DNA of 64,000 bases. It comes from Cognatundibacterium crateris. Its GTDB lineage: Bacteria; Pseudomonadota; Gammaproteobacteria; Burkholderiales; Burkholderiaceae_D. Position numbers and translations under genes: made by a program. The stretch is from the NCBI RefSeq assembly GCF_010078235.1, contig NZ_JAABOS010000004.1:429816-493815 (forward strand), given 5' to 3'. The notes below the pieces were generated by a model. The model was not told the DNA's origin, made no database searches, and worked only from the letters and a program-made list of their open reading frames with translations. Below, in pieces: positions 16,852 through 25,937 of this stretch. Numbering within the stretch: the stretch's first letter is position 1; every line of letters starts with the position of its first letter.

Positions 16852-18414
16852 ATGTCTGAGCAATACCTACTTTCTATCGATAATGGAACGCAAAGTGTGC
16901 GGGCCATTTTGTTTGATTTGCGCGGCAATATCGTGGCGAAATCTCAGGTGCATTTGGAAGCTTATTTTTCTGCGCATCCGGGTTGGGCCGAACATCATGC
17001 CGAAGATTACTGGCAAGCCGTGTGTCAGGCTTGCCAGCACCTGTGGACCACACACGGCATAGAACCCACGCGGGTGGCTGGTGTGGCGGTAACTACCCAG
17101 CGCGGTACGGTGGTCAATCTGGATAAGCAGGGGCAGCCCTTGCGCCCGGCGATTACCTGGCTGGATCAGCGTCGTACCGATGTGGTGCCGCCTGTGCATC
17201 CGCTGTGGCTGGCCGCGTTCCGGGTCGCTGGCGTGCACGACACCATACAATTTCTGCGTGGTGAGGCAGAAGCCAACTGGATCAAAGTCAATCAGCCCGA
17301 GATCTGGGAAAAAACCGATAAATTTCTGATGTTGTCCGGCTATCTGAATTACCGGCTATGTCATCGTTTCGTCGATTCTACCGGTTCTCAGGTCGGCTAT
17401 ATTCCGTTTGATTACAAGGGCTTGAAATGGGCCGGTAAGCTGGACTGGAAATGGCAGGCACTCGCAGTGCGTCCGGAAACCCTGCCCGAATTGCTGCCAC
17501 CCGGCAGCGTGCTGGGCGCGATTACCGCTGAGGCCGCCGCAGCGACTGGCATTCCGGCGGGCACACCGCTGATTGCAGCTGCCGCTGACAAGGCCTGCGA
17601 AGTGATAGGCGCTGGCTGTCAGCAGCCACATATCGGTTGCCTGAGTTATGGCACCACCGCCACTATCAACACCACCAGCCGCAAATACGTGGAAGTGGTG
17701 CCCTTCATTCCACCGTATCCGGCTGCGATCCCCGGCGCGTACAGCAATGAAGTACAGATATTCCGTGGCTACTGGATGGTGAACTGGTTCAAAGAACAGT
17801 TTGGTCATCATGAAAAAATCCAGGCTGAACAGCAGGGCGTATTGCCGGAAGCCTTGTTCGATGAGCTGGTGAATGCGGTGCCGCCGGGCTCTATGGGTCT
17901 GATGCTGCAGCCCTACTGGACGCCGGGCATTAAAGTGCCGGGACCGGAAGCGAAAGGTGCGATGATAGGCTTTGGCGATGTACATACGCGCGCTCACATG
18001 TATCGCGCGATACTCGAAGGCCTGGCCTATGCGCTGCGTGACGGTAAGGAGCGCATAGAAAAGCGCAGTGGCGTCGCCATTACCAGTCTGCGCATTTCGG
18101 GCGGTGGTTCGCAAAGCGACGCGGCGATGCAATTGACCGCCGATATTTTCGGGCTGCCGACCTCACGCCCGCATGTGTACGAGACTTCCGGCCTGGGGGC
18201 TGCGATTGATGCCGCGGTAGGGTTGGGCTTTTACCCGGATTTTGCCAGTGCCATCGCAGCCATGACGCGCATAGGTGATACTTTTGAACCCATAGTTCAT
18301 CACCATCAGATTTACAATGAGTTGTATCACCGCGTGTACCAGAAAATGTATGCGCGTCTGCAGCCCTTGTATAAAGAGATACAGCAAATCACCGGCTATC
18401 CGCAAATGCGTTAA
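16852..18414 (+). CDS. FGGY-family carbohydrate kinase, substrate uncertain
   Basis: A 520-residue ATP-dependent sugar/polyol kinase. FGGY_N begins with the phosphate-binding loop LSIDNGTQSVRAILFD. The catalytic Asp is D246 in AAADKACEV, and the FGGY_C ATP-binding region contains GCLSYGTTATINTT and the ISGGGSQSDAAMQLTADI signature. Compared with glycerol kinase (TNQRET, then W in the next strand), this protein has TTQRGT: R84 is kept, the glycerol-binding Glu is Gly85, and W103 is kept. The substrate is therefore probably not simple glycerol. The length is close to EryA-type erythritol kinases, and it also resembles the YgcE group. Ribosome-binding site AGGGGA precedes the ATG. It most likely belongs to the operon with the AGPS-like and GlpD-like genes (80-base gap). 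Confidence 0.88.
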   Translation: MSEQYLLSIDNGTQSVRAILFDLRGNIVAKSQVHLEAYFSAHPGWAEHHAEDYWQAVCQACQHLWTTHGIEPTRVAGVAVTTQRGTVVNLDKQGQPLRPAITWLDQRRTDVVPPVHPLWLAAFRVAGVHDTIQFLRGEAEANWIKVNQPEIWEKTDKFLMLSGYLNYRLCHRFVDSTGSQVGYIPFDYKGLKWAGKLDWKWQALAVRPETLPELLPPGSVLGAITAEAAAATGIPAGTPLIAAAADKACEVIGAGCQQPHIGCLSYGTTATINTTSRKYVEVVPFIPPYPAAIPGAYSNEVQIFRGYWMVNWFKEQFGHHEKIQAEQQGVLPEALFDELVNAVPPGSMGLMLQPYWTPGIKVPGPEAKGAMIGFGDVHTRAHMYRAILEGLAYALRDGKERIEKRSGVAITSLRISGGGSQSDAAMQLTADIFGLPTSRPHVYETSGLGAAIDAAVGLGFYPDFASAIAAMTRIGDTFEPIVHHHQIYNELYHRVYQKMYARLQPLYKEIQQITGYPQMR

Positions 18415-18478
18415 CCCTCTCCTCCGGCATGCTTCCTGCTTTTCCCAATTGTGATAAATACTAAACGGACCGGCAGGC

Positions 18479-19381
18479 ATGACACAGAATCAGGCTGATG
18501 TGGCACCAACAAGCCAGGCAGCACAGAAAGCGCCACAAGAACAAAGTGCATGGGAGGCCCAGCTGCAGCTGGGTTTTGCCCGTGCATTTGATGCGAGCAG
18601 GTTGCTGCAGCGCTCGCATCATGGCCCTTTACGGGTACAGAAAGCCTTATATCCGGAAGGACCGGATGTCTGCCATGCCATCATCATTCATCCACCCGGT
18701 GGCATCGTGGGCGGCGACCGCTTGCAGATACAAGTCAGTTGCGCTGCTGGCAGCCATGCGCTGATTAGCACACCGGGCGCTGCCAAATGGTATAAAAGTC
18801 TGGGGCAGGCTTCGCATCAGGCGGTGCATCTGGAGCTGGCTGCGGGCAGCGTGCTGGAATGGCTGCCGCAGGAAACCATCGTGTTTGACGCTGCGCAGGT
18901 GGACATGCTGCAGGAAGTCAGATTGCAAGGCGATGCCCAATATCTGGGGTCTGAAATTCTGTGCTTTGGCCGTCAGGCCAGTGGCGAGCGTTTCACCCAG
19001 GGTTCGCTGTCCCAGCGCACCCGCATCTGGCGCGATCAGCATTTGCTATGGTCAGAGCAAGGGCAGTTGCAGGCGGGATCAGCCGCCATGCATAGTTTGC
19101 TGGGTTTGCGCGGGCATACCGTTTCAGCCACTGTGCTGGCGGCCGGACGTCTGCCAGATGCAGCACAGATGCAGACCTTGCGCGAGGCCATGCAACAACT
19201 GTGTGATGATCAGGAGCCGGGTGCAGCAGTGGGCGCCAGTGTGAGCAAAAACGTGCTGGTGGCCCGCTATCTGGGTGACTCCAGCGAAGTCGCGCGCGCC
19301 TGGGTGCAACTGGTCTGGCAGCATCTGCGGCCCATTATGTGTGGCAAGGCTGCGCAGATACCACGTATCTGGCAAACCTGA
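18479..19381 (+). CDS. ureD: Urease accessory protein UreD (UreH)
   Basis: A 300-residue chaperone for nickel insertion into apo-urease, acting with UreF and UreG. Family signatures are LRVQKALYPEGPDVCHAIIIHPPGGIVGGD-type (here about residues 48-80), STPGAAKWYKS, and LEWLPQETIVFD. The start has a weak ribosome-binding site. In most betaproteobacteria ureD directly precedes ureA. Here an opposite-strand DedA-rhodanese gene ends 18 bases past its stop and separates the two, so ureD needs a promoter of its own or read-through from upstream. Confidence 0.93.
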   Translation: MTQNQADVAPTSQAAQKAPQEQSAWEAQLQLGFARAFDASRLLQRSHHGPLRVQKALYPEGPDVCHAIIIHPPGGIVGGDRLQIQVSCAAGSHALISTPGAAKWYKSLGQASHQAVHLELAAGSVLEWLPQETIVFDAAQVDMLQEVRLQGDAQYLGSEILCFGRQASGERFTQGSLSQRTRIWRDQHLLWSEQGQLQAGSAAMHSLLGLRGHTVSATVLAAGRLPDAAQMQTLREAMQQLCDDQEPGAAVGASVSKNVLVARYLGDSSEVARAWVQLVWQHLRPIMCGKAAQIPRIWQT

Positions 19382-19399
19382 GCCTGCCGGTCTGCCGCT

Positions 19400-20323
19400 T
19401 TACTTTGCCTGCGTCTCCTGCTGCCAGGCATCAAAACCACCGCGTAAAGGTCGCACCTGAGTAAAGCCCAGTTCCTGCAAGCGATGTGCGGCATGGATTG
19501 CGCTGGCGTCGCCGGGGCAGGCACAGAAAGTCACTGTCAGGGTATCACGCGATAACTGTTCGCTCAGGTCGGCCAGATGACTGAGTTCTGTCTGCAGTGC
19601 ACCCGGCACCAGGCCAGTTTCCGCCGCCAGCGCCGGGCTGCGTAAATCAATGATTTGCGCCTGGCGACCCTGTTGTAGCAGGGCTTGCAAATCACTGGCC
19701 TGAATATGGGGTATGGCTGCCATGCGTTCGAAGCGTTTTTTCTGCCAGAATTTCCAGCCTATCCAGCTGGCCAGTATCGCGCCAAATACCAGCGCAATGC
19801 GTATGCCATGTATCGCCAGCAGGGCCAGCATAATCGCGATCTGGGCTTGCAAGGCATAGCCGGCCGCCAGCGCCAGTCCGGCCCACAAGGCAGCACCGAT
19901 GGCTGAAGCCAGCAGAAACTGGCTGCGCGACATACCCAGCGCGCCCGCTACCGGTGGTGCCACGGTGGAAAAACCGGGAATGAATTTACCAAATACCAGT
20001 GACCAGATGCCCCAGCGTGCAAAGCGTTGTTCAGTCTGATTCACACAGGAGCCGGGGTTGATCGACATGCGGCATAAAAACTTCAATATGCGGTAGCCAA
20101 ATTGTTTTCCTGCCTGATACCAGATCAGATCCGCCAGCAGTGAGGCACAGACTGCTGCCAGTAGCAGCGCTGGTAAGCTCAGCCAGTGCGTGACCTGACT
20201 GGCCTGAAACATCATGGTCGGGACAGCCGGAACCGGTAAGCCCAATTGCTGTAGCAGGACGTTGATAAACACCAGCAGTTGCTGATGTTGGACTAAGAAG
20301 TCATTGAGCCAGGAAAAATTCAT
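19400..20323 (-). CDS. DedA-family membrane protein fused to a C-terminal rhodanese domain
   Basis: A 307-residue fusion. Residues 1-195 form a DedA/SNARE-associated (VTT) domain with about five membrane segments and the family motif region FGKFIPGFSTVAPPVAGALGM. DedA proteins are implicated in undecaprenyl-phosphate or phospholipid flipping and in membrane stress. Residues 205-305 are a rhodanese-like domain with IDLRSP, the active loop CACPGDASA (C267 and C269) and LRGGFDAW. Rhodanese domains move sulfane sulfur, so redox or sulfur-linked control of the membrane part is possible. It lies on the minus strand, convergent with ureD and divergent from ureA. No clear ribosome-binding site precedes the ATG. 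Confidence 0.88.
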   Translation of the reverse strand: MNFSWLNDFLVQHQQLLVFINVLLQQLGLPVPAVPTMMFQASQVTHWLSLPALLLAAVCASLLADLIWYQAGKQFGYRILKFLCRMSINPGSCVNQTEQRFARWGIWSLVFGKFIPGFSTVAPPVAGALGMSRSQFLLASAIGAALWAGLALAAGYALQAQIAIMLALLAIHGIRIALVFGAILASWIGWKFWQKKRFERMAAIPHIQASDLQALLQQGRQAQIIDLRSPALAAETGLVPGALQTELSHLADLSEQLSRDTLTVTFCACPGDASAIHAAHRLQELGFTQVRPLRGGFDAWQQETQAK

Positions 20324-20468
20324 GGTGCAGTCAGTTCAGGTCGGTTGAGTTGGCGTCGGTGTCTGAGGTGTGACGCGTATTGTAATCCTAAGTCGGGGTC
20401 GGGCTGAGGTAGCCCGGCAATGCCTTGTGCTGCTTGTCGCTGCGTCCATGCGCCAATGCGGAGCAGGC

Positions 20469-20485
20469 TGCACTGTTATGGTGAG
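20469..20485 (+). promoter_or_regulatory. NtrC-like binding site upstream of ureA
   Basis: TGCAC, seven bases, then GTGAG keeps the 17-base spacing of the NtrC consensus (TGCAC-N7-GTGCA) with 8 of 10 half-site bases. It lies about 30 bases upstream of the sigma-54 promoter at 20515, closer than a typical enhancer. Confidence 0.45.
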
Positions 20486-20514
20486 ACAGTCTGGGGATAG
20501 CTCTCTGTATAAGC

Positions 20515-20530
20515 TGGAGTGATTCTTGCA
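20515..20530 (+). promoter_or_regulatory. Sigma-54 (RpoN) -24/-12 promoter for ureABCEFG
   Basis: TGGAGTGATTCTTGCA fits the TGGCACG-N4-TTGCW consensus with exact spacing: TGG at -24, the G at the seventh position, and TTGCA at -12. The start would fall near 20541, 36 bases before the ureA ATG. Sigma-54/NtrC control of urease under nitrogen limitation is well known in enteric bacteria and pseudomonads, which supports the reading. Confidence 0.65.
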
Positions 20531-20576
20531 ATGCTTAAGGGTGACATGATTAATCCTTGCCTGAAAGCGAAATGCG

Positions 20577-20879
20577 ATGGATCTGACCCCCAGAGAAAAA
20601 GACAAGCTGCTGATCTTTACCGCAGCCTTATTGGCCGAGCGGCGTAAAGCGCGCGGCCTGAAGCTGAATTATCCCGAAGCCGTGGCATTGATTACTGCGG
20701 CCATCATGGAAGGTGCGCGCGACGGTAAGAGCGTCGCCCAGCTGATGTCGGAAGGCGCACAGATACTGCGTCGTGATGAGGTGATGGAGGGGGTGCCGGA
20801 AATGATCCCCGATATCCAGGTTGAGGCCACCTTCCCGGACGGCAGCAAGCTGGTCACCGTCCATCATCCTATCCCCTAG
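20577..20879 (+). CDS. ureA: Urease gamma subunit
   Basis: A 100-residue structural subunit of the cytoplasmic nickel urease, which hydrolyses urea to ammonia and carbamate. The full length matches the family. The start [35 protein letters not shown] and the C-terminal TVHHPIP are diagnostic. It begins 36 bases after the predicted sigma-54 transcript start and is followed nine bases later by ureB. The ribosome-binding site is weak. Confidence 0.97.
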   Translation: MDLTPREKDKLLIFTAALLAERRKARGLKLNYPEAVALITAAIMEGARDGKSVAQLMSEGAQILRRDEVMEGVPEMIPDIQVEATFPDGSKLVTVHHPIP

Positions 20880-20887
20880 GAGTCACT

Positions 20888-21205
20888 ATGATACCCGGAG
20901 AGTTATTGATTGCAGACGGTGAGCTGACGCTCAATGCCGGCCGCGCGACCCGCACGCTGGTCGTGGCGAACAGCGGCGATCGTCCGATACAGGTCGGTTC
21001 CCATTTTCATTTTTACGAAACCAATCCGGCCTTGCTGTTTGAGCGCGCCGCAGGCTATGGCATGCGGCTGAATATCGCGGCCGGTACCGCAGTCAGGTTT
21101 GAGCCGGGGCAGCAGCGCACCGTCGAGTTGGTAGCGCTGGCCGGTGACCGGCGGGTCTATGGATTCAATGGCAAAGTCATGGGCGCTTTGAAGGAGAGCA
21201 TATGA
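20888..21205 (+). CDS. ureB: Urease beta subunit
   Basis: A 105-residue urease subunit. Family motifs are [19 protein letters not shown] at the start, [16 protein letters not shown], and the C-terminal [16 protein letters not shown] lies six bases before the ATG. Its stop overlaps the ureC start by four bases (ATGA), typical of translational coupling between the subunits. Confidence 0.97.
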   Translation: MIPGELLIADGELTLNAGRATRTLVVANSGDRPIQVGSHFHFYETNPALLFERAAGYGMRLNIAAGTAVRFEPGQQRTVELVALAGDRRVYGFNGKVMGALKESI

Positions 21206-22899
21206 AAATCAGCCGTCAGGCCTATGCCGAAATGTTTGGACCGACCACGGGTGACCGCATCCGGCTCGCAGATACCAGCCTGGTGATCGAGATCGAGAAA
21301 GATTTTGCGATCTACGGTGAAGAGGTGAAATTCGGCGGTGGCAAAGTAATACGCGACGGCATGGGGCAGTCCCAGCGTGCGCATAGTGAAGTCATGGACA
21401 CGGTGATCACCAATGCCGTGATATTGGATCACTGGGGCATCGTGAAGGCAGATATCGGCCTGAAAAACGGTTTGATCGCGGCTATCGGTAAGGCGGGTAA
21501 TCCAGATATCCAGCCCGGCGTGGATATGATCATCGGTGGCGCGACGGAGATCATCGCCGGTGAAGGCTTGATCATCACGGCCGGCGGGGTCGATACCCAT
21601 ATCCATTTTATCTGCCCGCAGCAAATAGAAGAAGCACTCATGAGCGGGGTCACCACCATGATAGGCGGCGGTACTGGTCCGGCGGTCGGCACGGCCGCCA
21701 CCACCTGCACGCCTGGTCCCTGGCATTTACATTCCATGCTGATGGCAGCCGATGCCTTTCCTATGAATCTCGGTTTTCTGGGCAAAGGCAATGTCAGTTT
21801 GCCCTTGCCGCTGGAAGAGCAAATCAATGCCGGTGCAATTGGGCTGAAATTGCATGAAGACTGGGGCAGTACGCCGCAGGCGATCGACAATTGCCTGAGC
21901 GTGGCAGACCGTATGGATGTGCAGGTTGCGATCCACAGCGATACGCTGAATGAAGGCGGTTTTCTCGAGCATACGCTGGCGGCATTCAAGGACAGGACTA
22001 TTCATACTTTTCATACCGAAGGAGCGGGTGGTGGTCATGCGCCCGACATTATCGCTGCGGTCGGGCAGGCTAATGTGTTGCCATCTTCGACTAATCCAAC
22101 CCGGCCTTATACCGTCAATACGCTGGATGAACATCTGGATATGCTGATGGTGTGCCACCATCTGGACCCGGCTATTTCAGAAGACATTGCATTTGCTGAA
22201 TCGCGCATACGGCGTGAAACCATCGCTGCCGAAGACATCCTGCATGATGTCGGTGCAATCTCCATGATGTCTTCAGACTCGCAGGCGATGGGCAGGGTGG
22301 GCGAAGTGATTATGCGCACCTGGCAGACTGCGCACAAAATGAAACAGCAACGCGGTGCACTGGCTGAAGACAGCAGTCACAACGATAATTTCCGCGCTAA
22401 ACGCTATATCGCCAAATACACCATCAACCCTGCTATCACGCATGGTATCAGCCATGTAGTGGGTTCGGTAGAAGTGGGCAAGATCGCCGATCTGGTGCTG
22501 TGGAAACCGGCATTTTTCGGCGTTAAGCCCTCCATGATACTCAAGGGTGGCATGATCGCTGCGGCACAAATGGGCGACCCGAATGCATCGATACCGACGC
22601 CTCAGCCTGTGCACTACCGCATGATGTTCGGCGCCTTTGGCGGCGGTCTGAAAAAATCCTTCACTTTCGTATCGCAGGCCGGATTGGATGCCGGGCTGGC
22701 ACAACAATTGCAACTCAATAAAACATTAATCGCTGTGCGCAATATGCGCAGTCTGCGCAAACAGGACATGGTGCATAACAGCCTGACGCCACACATGGAA
22801 GTCGACCCGGAAACCTACCAGGTACGCGCTAATGGCGAATTGCTGGTGTGCGAACCGGCCAGCAGCCTGCCACTGGCACAGCGTTATTTTTTGTTTTAA
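21202..22899 (+). CDS. ureC: Urease alpha (catalytic) subunit
   Basis: A 565-residue catalytic subunit carrying the di-nickel centre. Active-site residues align with Klebsiella urease at minus one: nickel ligands H133 and H135 (THIHF), carbamylated K216 in GLKLHEDWG, and the mobile-flap pair C318-H319 in VCHHLDP. The start [18 protein letters not shown] is typical. AAGGAG precedes the ATG. All active-site features I can check are intact, so the enzyme is expected to be functional if accessory proteins and nickel are present, and ureDEFG are all nearby. Confidence 0.98.
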   Translation: MKISRQAYAEMFGPTTGDRIRLADTSLVIEIEKDFAIYGEEVKFGGGKVIRDGMGQSQRAHSEVMDTVITNAVILDHWGIVKADIGLKNGLIAAIGKAGNPDIQPGVDMIIGGATEIIAGEGLIITAGGVDTHIHFICPQQIEEALMSGVTTMIGGGTGPAVGTAATTCTPGPWHLHSMLMAADAFPMNLGFLGKGNVSLPLPLEEQINAGAIGLKLHEDWGSTPQAIDNCLSVADRMDVQVAIHSDTLNEGGFLEHTLAAFKDRTIHTFHTEGAGGGHAPDIIAAVGQANVLPSSTNPTRPYTVNTLDEHLDMLMVCHHLDPAISEDIAFAESRIRRETIAAEDILHDVGAISMMSSDSQAMGRVGEVIMRTWQTAHKMKQQRGALAEDSSHNDNFRAKRYIAKYTINPAITHGISHVVGSVEVGKIADLVLWKPAFFGVKPSMILKGGMIAAAQMGDPNASIPTPQPVHYRMMFGAFGGGLKKSFTFVSQAGLDAGLAQQLQLNKTLIAVRNMRSLRKQDMVHNSLTPHMEVDPETYQVRANGELLVCEPASSLPLAQRYFLF

Positions 22900-22962
22900 T
22901 CGAATTGGACTGGCGCAAAACTGCCGCAGCGGCGTTATGGCCTCATTCCAGGGATACACAAC

Positions 22963-23481
22963 ATGCTGACTTTACATACCAAAACCGAACAGGCTGAACA
23001 GCTCTACGGCCAGCTGGAATTGCCCTATGAATTGCGGGAAAAATCACGCTTACGCGCCAGACTGCTGTCGGGGGAAGAAGTGGCGGTGCTGACCGTACGT
23101 GGCAGCGTGATGCGCCACGGCGATTTGCTGATGGCCAGCGATGGTCGCACGGTGCAAATTCTGGCTGCGGCTGAACCGACTTACAAAGTGGAATGCGATT
23201 CAGCGCAAAGCTTATTGCGTTGCGCTTTTCATTTAGGGAACCGCCATACCCAGGCTCAGGTCGGGGCAGGTTTTTTACGCATACGGCAAGACCCTGTACT
23301 CAAAGAGATGTTGCAAGGTCTGGGGGCCAGTGTGAATGAGGAAATGGCCGCCTTCGAACCCGAATCGGGTGCCTATGGTGGCGGTCATCATCATGCGGAT
23401 CACGACGGCCATCACGGACATCATCCGCTGGCACCGATACCGCTGCGTCAGCGCATACACCGGCCCGGAGATACACAGTGA
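22963..23481 (+). CDS. ureE: Urease accessory protein UreE, nickel metallochaperone
   Basis: A 172-residue nickel donor to UreG/urease. The N-terminal peptide-binding domain (ELPYELREKSRLRARL) is followed by the metal-binding domain with LGNRHTQAQV. The C-terminal tail (about residues 140-160) is His-rich, with GGGHHHADHDGHHGHH, and probably stores several nickel ions. Such tails vary between species; this one has ten histidines in about 20 residues. AGGGA precedes the ATG. Confidence 0.95.
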   Translation: MLTLHTKTEQAEQLYGQLELPYELREKSRLRARLLSGEEVAVLTVRGSVMRHGDLLMASDGRTVQILAAAEPTYKVECDSAQSLLRCAFHLGNRHTQAQVGAGFLRIRQDPVLKEMLQGLGASVNEEMAAFEPESGAYGGGHHHADHDGHHGHHPLAPIPLRQRIHRPGDTQ

Positions 23482-23523
23482 AAACGATGCACATCTGCTG
23501 CGCTGAAGGCCGGAGTTAAGGCG

Positions 23524-24204
23524 ATGCAGGCGCATGCCTTACTGCATTTGCTGCAATTGGCCAGCCCGTCATTACCGGTCGGTACCTATAGCTATTCGCA
23601 AGGACTGGAAGCGGCAATAGAACAGGGCCACGTCACGAATGCCGCACAGGCCAAAGACTGGATAGCCGCCTATGCACTGGAAGTGGTGGCACCGTTCGAG
23701 GCTGCGCTGACCTGGCGCCTGTTACTCGCCTTTGCCAGTGCCGATGCGGAAGCGGTGAGCAGCTGGAATACCTTGTTTATCGCAGCACGGGATACGTCGG
23801 AATTCCGCGCCGAGACGATACAGATGGGTTATTCGCTGTCCAGGCTGCTGCTTGATTTGCAGGTGGTCGATGCGGATGCGGCGCGAATTTTGCAGAGCTT
23901 GCCGGAGATTCCTTTTCCGACCGCCTATGCCTGTGCTGCCATCAGCTTACAAGTGCCGCCGGCGCAGGCTTTACTCGGCAGCCTGTATGCATGGGCAGAA
24001 AATCAGGTGCTGGTCTGCGTCAAATCGGTGCCGCTGGGGCAGGTGGCTGGTCAGCGCTTATTGCTGGCGCTGGGGCCAGTACTGGAGCAGGCCGCGCAAC
24101 TGGCGCAGCAACTGGACGATGCCAGTCTCAGTAACTGGGCACCGGGCTTGTCTCTGTTATCGATGCAGCATGAGGTGCAATACAGTCGCTTATACCGCTC
24201 CTGA
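23524..24204 (+). CDS. ureF: Urease accessory protein UreF
   Basis: A 226-residue all-helical protein of the UreD-UreF-UreG maturation complex that controls the GTPase of UreG. Signatures are LLQLASPSLPVGTYSYSQGLE at about residues 8-28 and RAETIQMGYSL in the middle. GGAG lies eight bases before the ATG. It is followed by an 81-base gap that contains a short AACAGAAAAC direct repeat before ureG. Confidence 0.95.
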   Translation: MQAHALLHLLQLASPSLPVGTYSYSQGLEAAIEQGHVTNAAQAKDWIAAYALEVVAPFEAALTWRLLLAFASADAEAVSSWNTLFIAARDTSEFRAETIQMGYSLSRLLLDLQVVDADAARILQSLPEIPFPTAYACAAISLQVPPAQALLGSLYAWAENQVLVCVKSVPLGQVAGQRLLLALGPVLEQAAQLAQQLDDASLSNWAPGLSLLSMQHEVQYSRLYRS

Positions 24205-24285
24205 GGATGCGGTATAAGCGCCGTCTCCTACGCAGGACAACAGCAATAAACAGAAAACAAACAGAAAACAAAAACAGGACTAGCT

Positions 24286-24924
24286 ATGAACAAACTGAAT
24301 AATCCTAACCCTTTAAGAGTCGGCATCGGCGGTCCGGTCGGCTCAGGCAAAACTGCGCTTTGCGAGATGCTGTGTAAGCGCATGCGGGGTGATTATGAAA
24401 TGGCAGTGATCACCAACGATATCTATACCAAAGAGGATATGGAAATCCTGATGCGCGCCAATGCCTTGCCAGCGGAACGTCTGATGGGGGTGGAAACGGG
24501 CGGTTGCCCGCATACCGCGATCCGCGAAGATGCGTCCATCAATCTGGAAGCGATTGCACGCATGAGTGCCGATTTTCCATTTCTCGATCTGATCCTGGTG
24601 GAGTCGGGTGGCGACAATCTGGCTGCTACCTTCAGCCCGGAATTATCGGACCTCACCATATATGTGATCGACGTGGCCGGCGGAGAAAAAATTCCGCGCA
24701 AAGGTGGCCCCGGCATTACCCGTTCCGACTTATTAATCATCAATAAAACTGATCTTGCACCGTATGTTGGCGCCAATCTGGATGTGATGGCGCAGGATGC
24801 ACGCCGTATGCGCGGCAGCCGTCCATTCGTGATGACAAATTTGCGCAGCGGTGAAGGGCTGGAGGAAGTGGTGCGCTTTATTCGTGAGCAGGGCATGCTG
24901 GACGTGGAAAAAACGCTGCAATAA
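24286..24924 (+). CDS. ureG: Urease accessory GTPase UreG
   Basis: A 212-residue SIMIBI-class GTPase that powers nickel delivery to urease. The P-loop [11 protein letters not shown] is at about residues 15-25. The conserved nickel-binding CPH motif lies in [17 protein letters not shown], followed by [17 protein letters not shown] and the base-recognition motif [10 protein letters not shown]. Full length and all motifs are intact. Confidence 0.97.
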   Translation: MNKLNNPNPLRVGIGGPVGSGKTALCEMLCKRMRGDYEMAVITNDIYTKEDMEILMRANALPAERLMGVETGGCPHTAIREDASINLEAIARMSADFPFLDLILVESGGDNLAATFSPELSDLTIYVIDVAGGEKIPRKGGPGITRSDLLIINKTDLAPYVGANLDVMAQDARRMRGSRPFVMTNLRSGEGLEEVVRFIREQGMLDVEKTLQ

Positions 24925-25020
24925 GTTGGGGAAGAAAACCTCGGCAACAATATATTGATTAGCCAGAAAAAACGGAAGACCGGTGCAGTATTTATAAATT
25001 TGTATAAGGGGACTTGTTCT

Positions 25021-25617
25021 ATGTATTCGAAAAATAAAACACGCTTACTGATGCTGTGCCTGAGTCTGCTGGCCATGCCTGGCCTCGCATTCGCGCACGA
25101 TGGCCTGCATGGTAGCTCAGGCTGGCTGGCCGGACTGATACATCCTTTCACTGGTGCGGATCACTGGCTGGCGATGCTGGCAGTGGGTTACTGGTCTGTG
25201 CAGCAAAGCAATTTGCGTCCTTATGCAGTCAGTCTGCAATTTACGCTGGCAATGTGTCTGGGTGCCTCGCTCGGTGCTGCATTTGGGGTGGCGCATCTGA
25301 CTGAGTATCTGATTGCAGCATCCGTACTCTGCGGTGGCCTGGTGATGGCGATGGCAGTCCGGGTGCCGGTCATGGCGGGCGTGCTGGCGATCAGCGTGTT
25401 TGGTGCCGCGCATGGTTACGCACATGGCGCTGAGTTAGCTCCAGGTATGAGCCTGCTCGCTTATGCGGCGGGATTCACACTGGCCAGCTGTCTGCTGCAA
25501 GCCTTGGGTGCCGCCTTGTTCCTGGCCAGAAAACGACTGGCCAGCGCGGGTAAACTGCGCTTTGCAGGCTGGGGCATCGTTGCTTACGGTATCTATCTGT
25601 TAGGCCTGGGTGGCTGA
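25021..25617 (+). CDS. ureJ: HupE/UreJ-family nickel permease
   Basis: A 198-residue membrane protein with a signal-like first segment and about six further membrane helices. The family motifs HPFTGADHWLAMLAVG (about residues 40-55) and GAAHGYAHGAE include the His and Asp residues thought to bind nickel or cobalt. HupE/UreJ proteins supply nickel for urease or hydrogenase. Placement at the end of the urease operon points to urease. ATG at 25021 follows AAGGGGA; an in-frame extension to 24955 lacks the hydrophobic start. A strong terminator follows. Confidence 0.9.
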   Translation: MYSKNKTRLLMLCLSLLAMPGLAFAHDGLHGSSGWLAGLIHPFTGADHWLAMLAVGYWSVQQSNLRPYAVSLQFTLAMCLGASLGAAFGVAHLTEYLIAASVLCGGLVMAMAVRVPVMAGVLAISVFGAAHGYAHGAELAPGMSLLAYAAGFTLASCLLQALGAALFLARKRLASAGKLRFAGWGIVAYGIYLLGLGG

Positions 25618-25648
25618 TTTGGGCTGAACGCCTCTGCTTACATCTGCT

Positions 25649-25684
25649 ATGCGGAATCATTCTGGTGATTCCGCATTTTTTTTT
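25649..25684 (+). terminator. Terminator of the urease operon
   Basis: An 11-base-pair stem (25649-25659 with 25666-25676) around TTCTGG is followed by nine Ts. It sits 32 bases after the ureJ stop. The remaining bases up to 25937 hold the leader of the next operon, with no promoter I can call confidently. Confidence 0.9.
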
Positions 25685-25937
25685 GCTGCTGCCGCAGACA
25701 GGCCAGACTGGCTGTGCAGATTTCTACTTCCAGATGCTGTGCATCGGTCAAGACGTAAGATCTGTTGCGCCTTACACTGTGTACTGAACTTCATGCCAGC
25801 CAGCGCAGGCTTTGCGTTATGCTGCGGAGGTAAGCAGTGCTCAGTTGATCATGGTTTGCCGTGAGAGGCAGACCATGACTGAGTGGGACAGATCTATCAT
25901 CCAGACCGGCAGCGGCCGGAGAAAGTCAGGCTCTATC

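Noticed and set aside
15221-18132. Open frames of about 254 and 258 codons opposite the GlpD-like and FGGY kinase genes
   Set aside because: Both are antisense to well-conserved enzymes and show no domain or ribosome-binding site.
24245-24272. AACAGAAAAC direct repeats before ureG as a regulatory element
   Set aside because: Only two imperfect A-rich copies, best seen as simple sequence in a leader.
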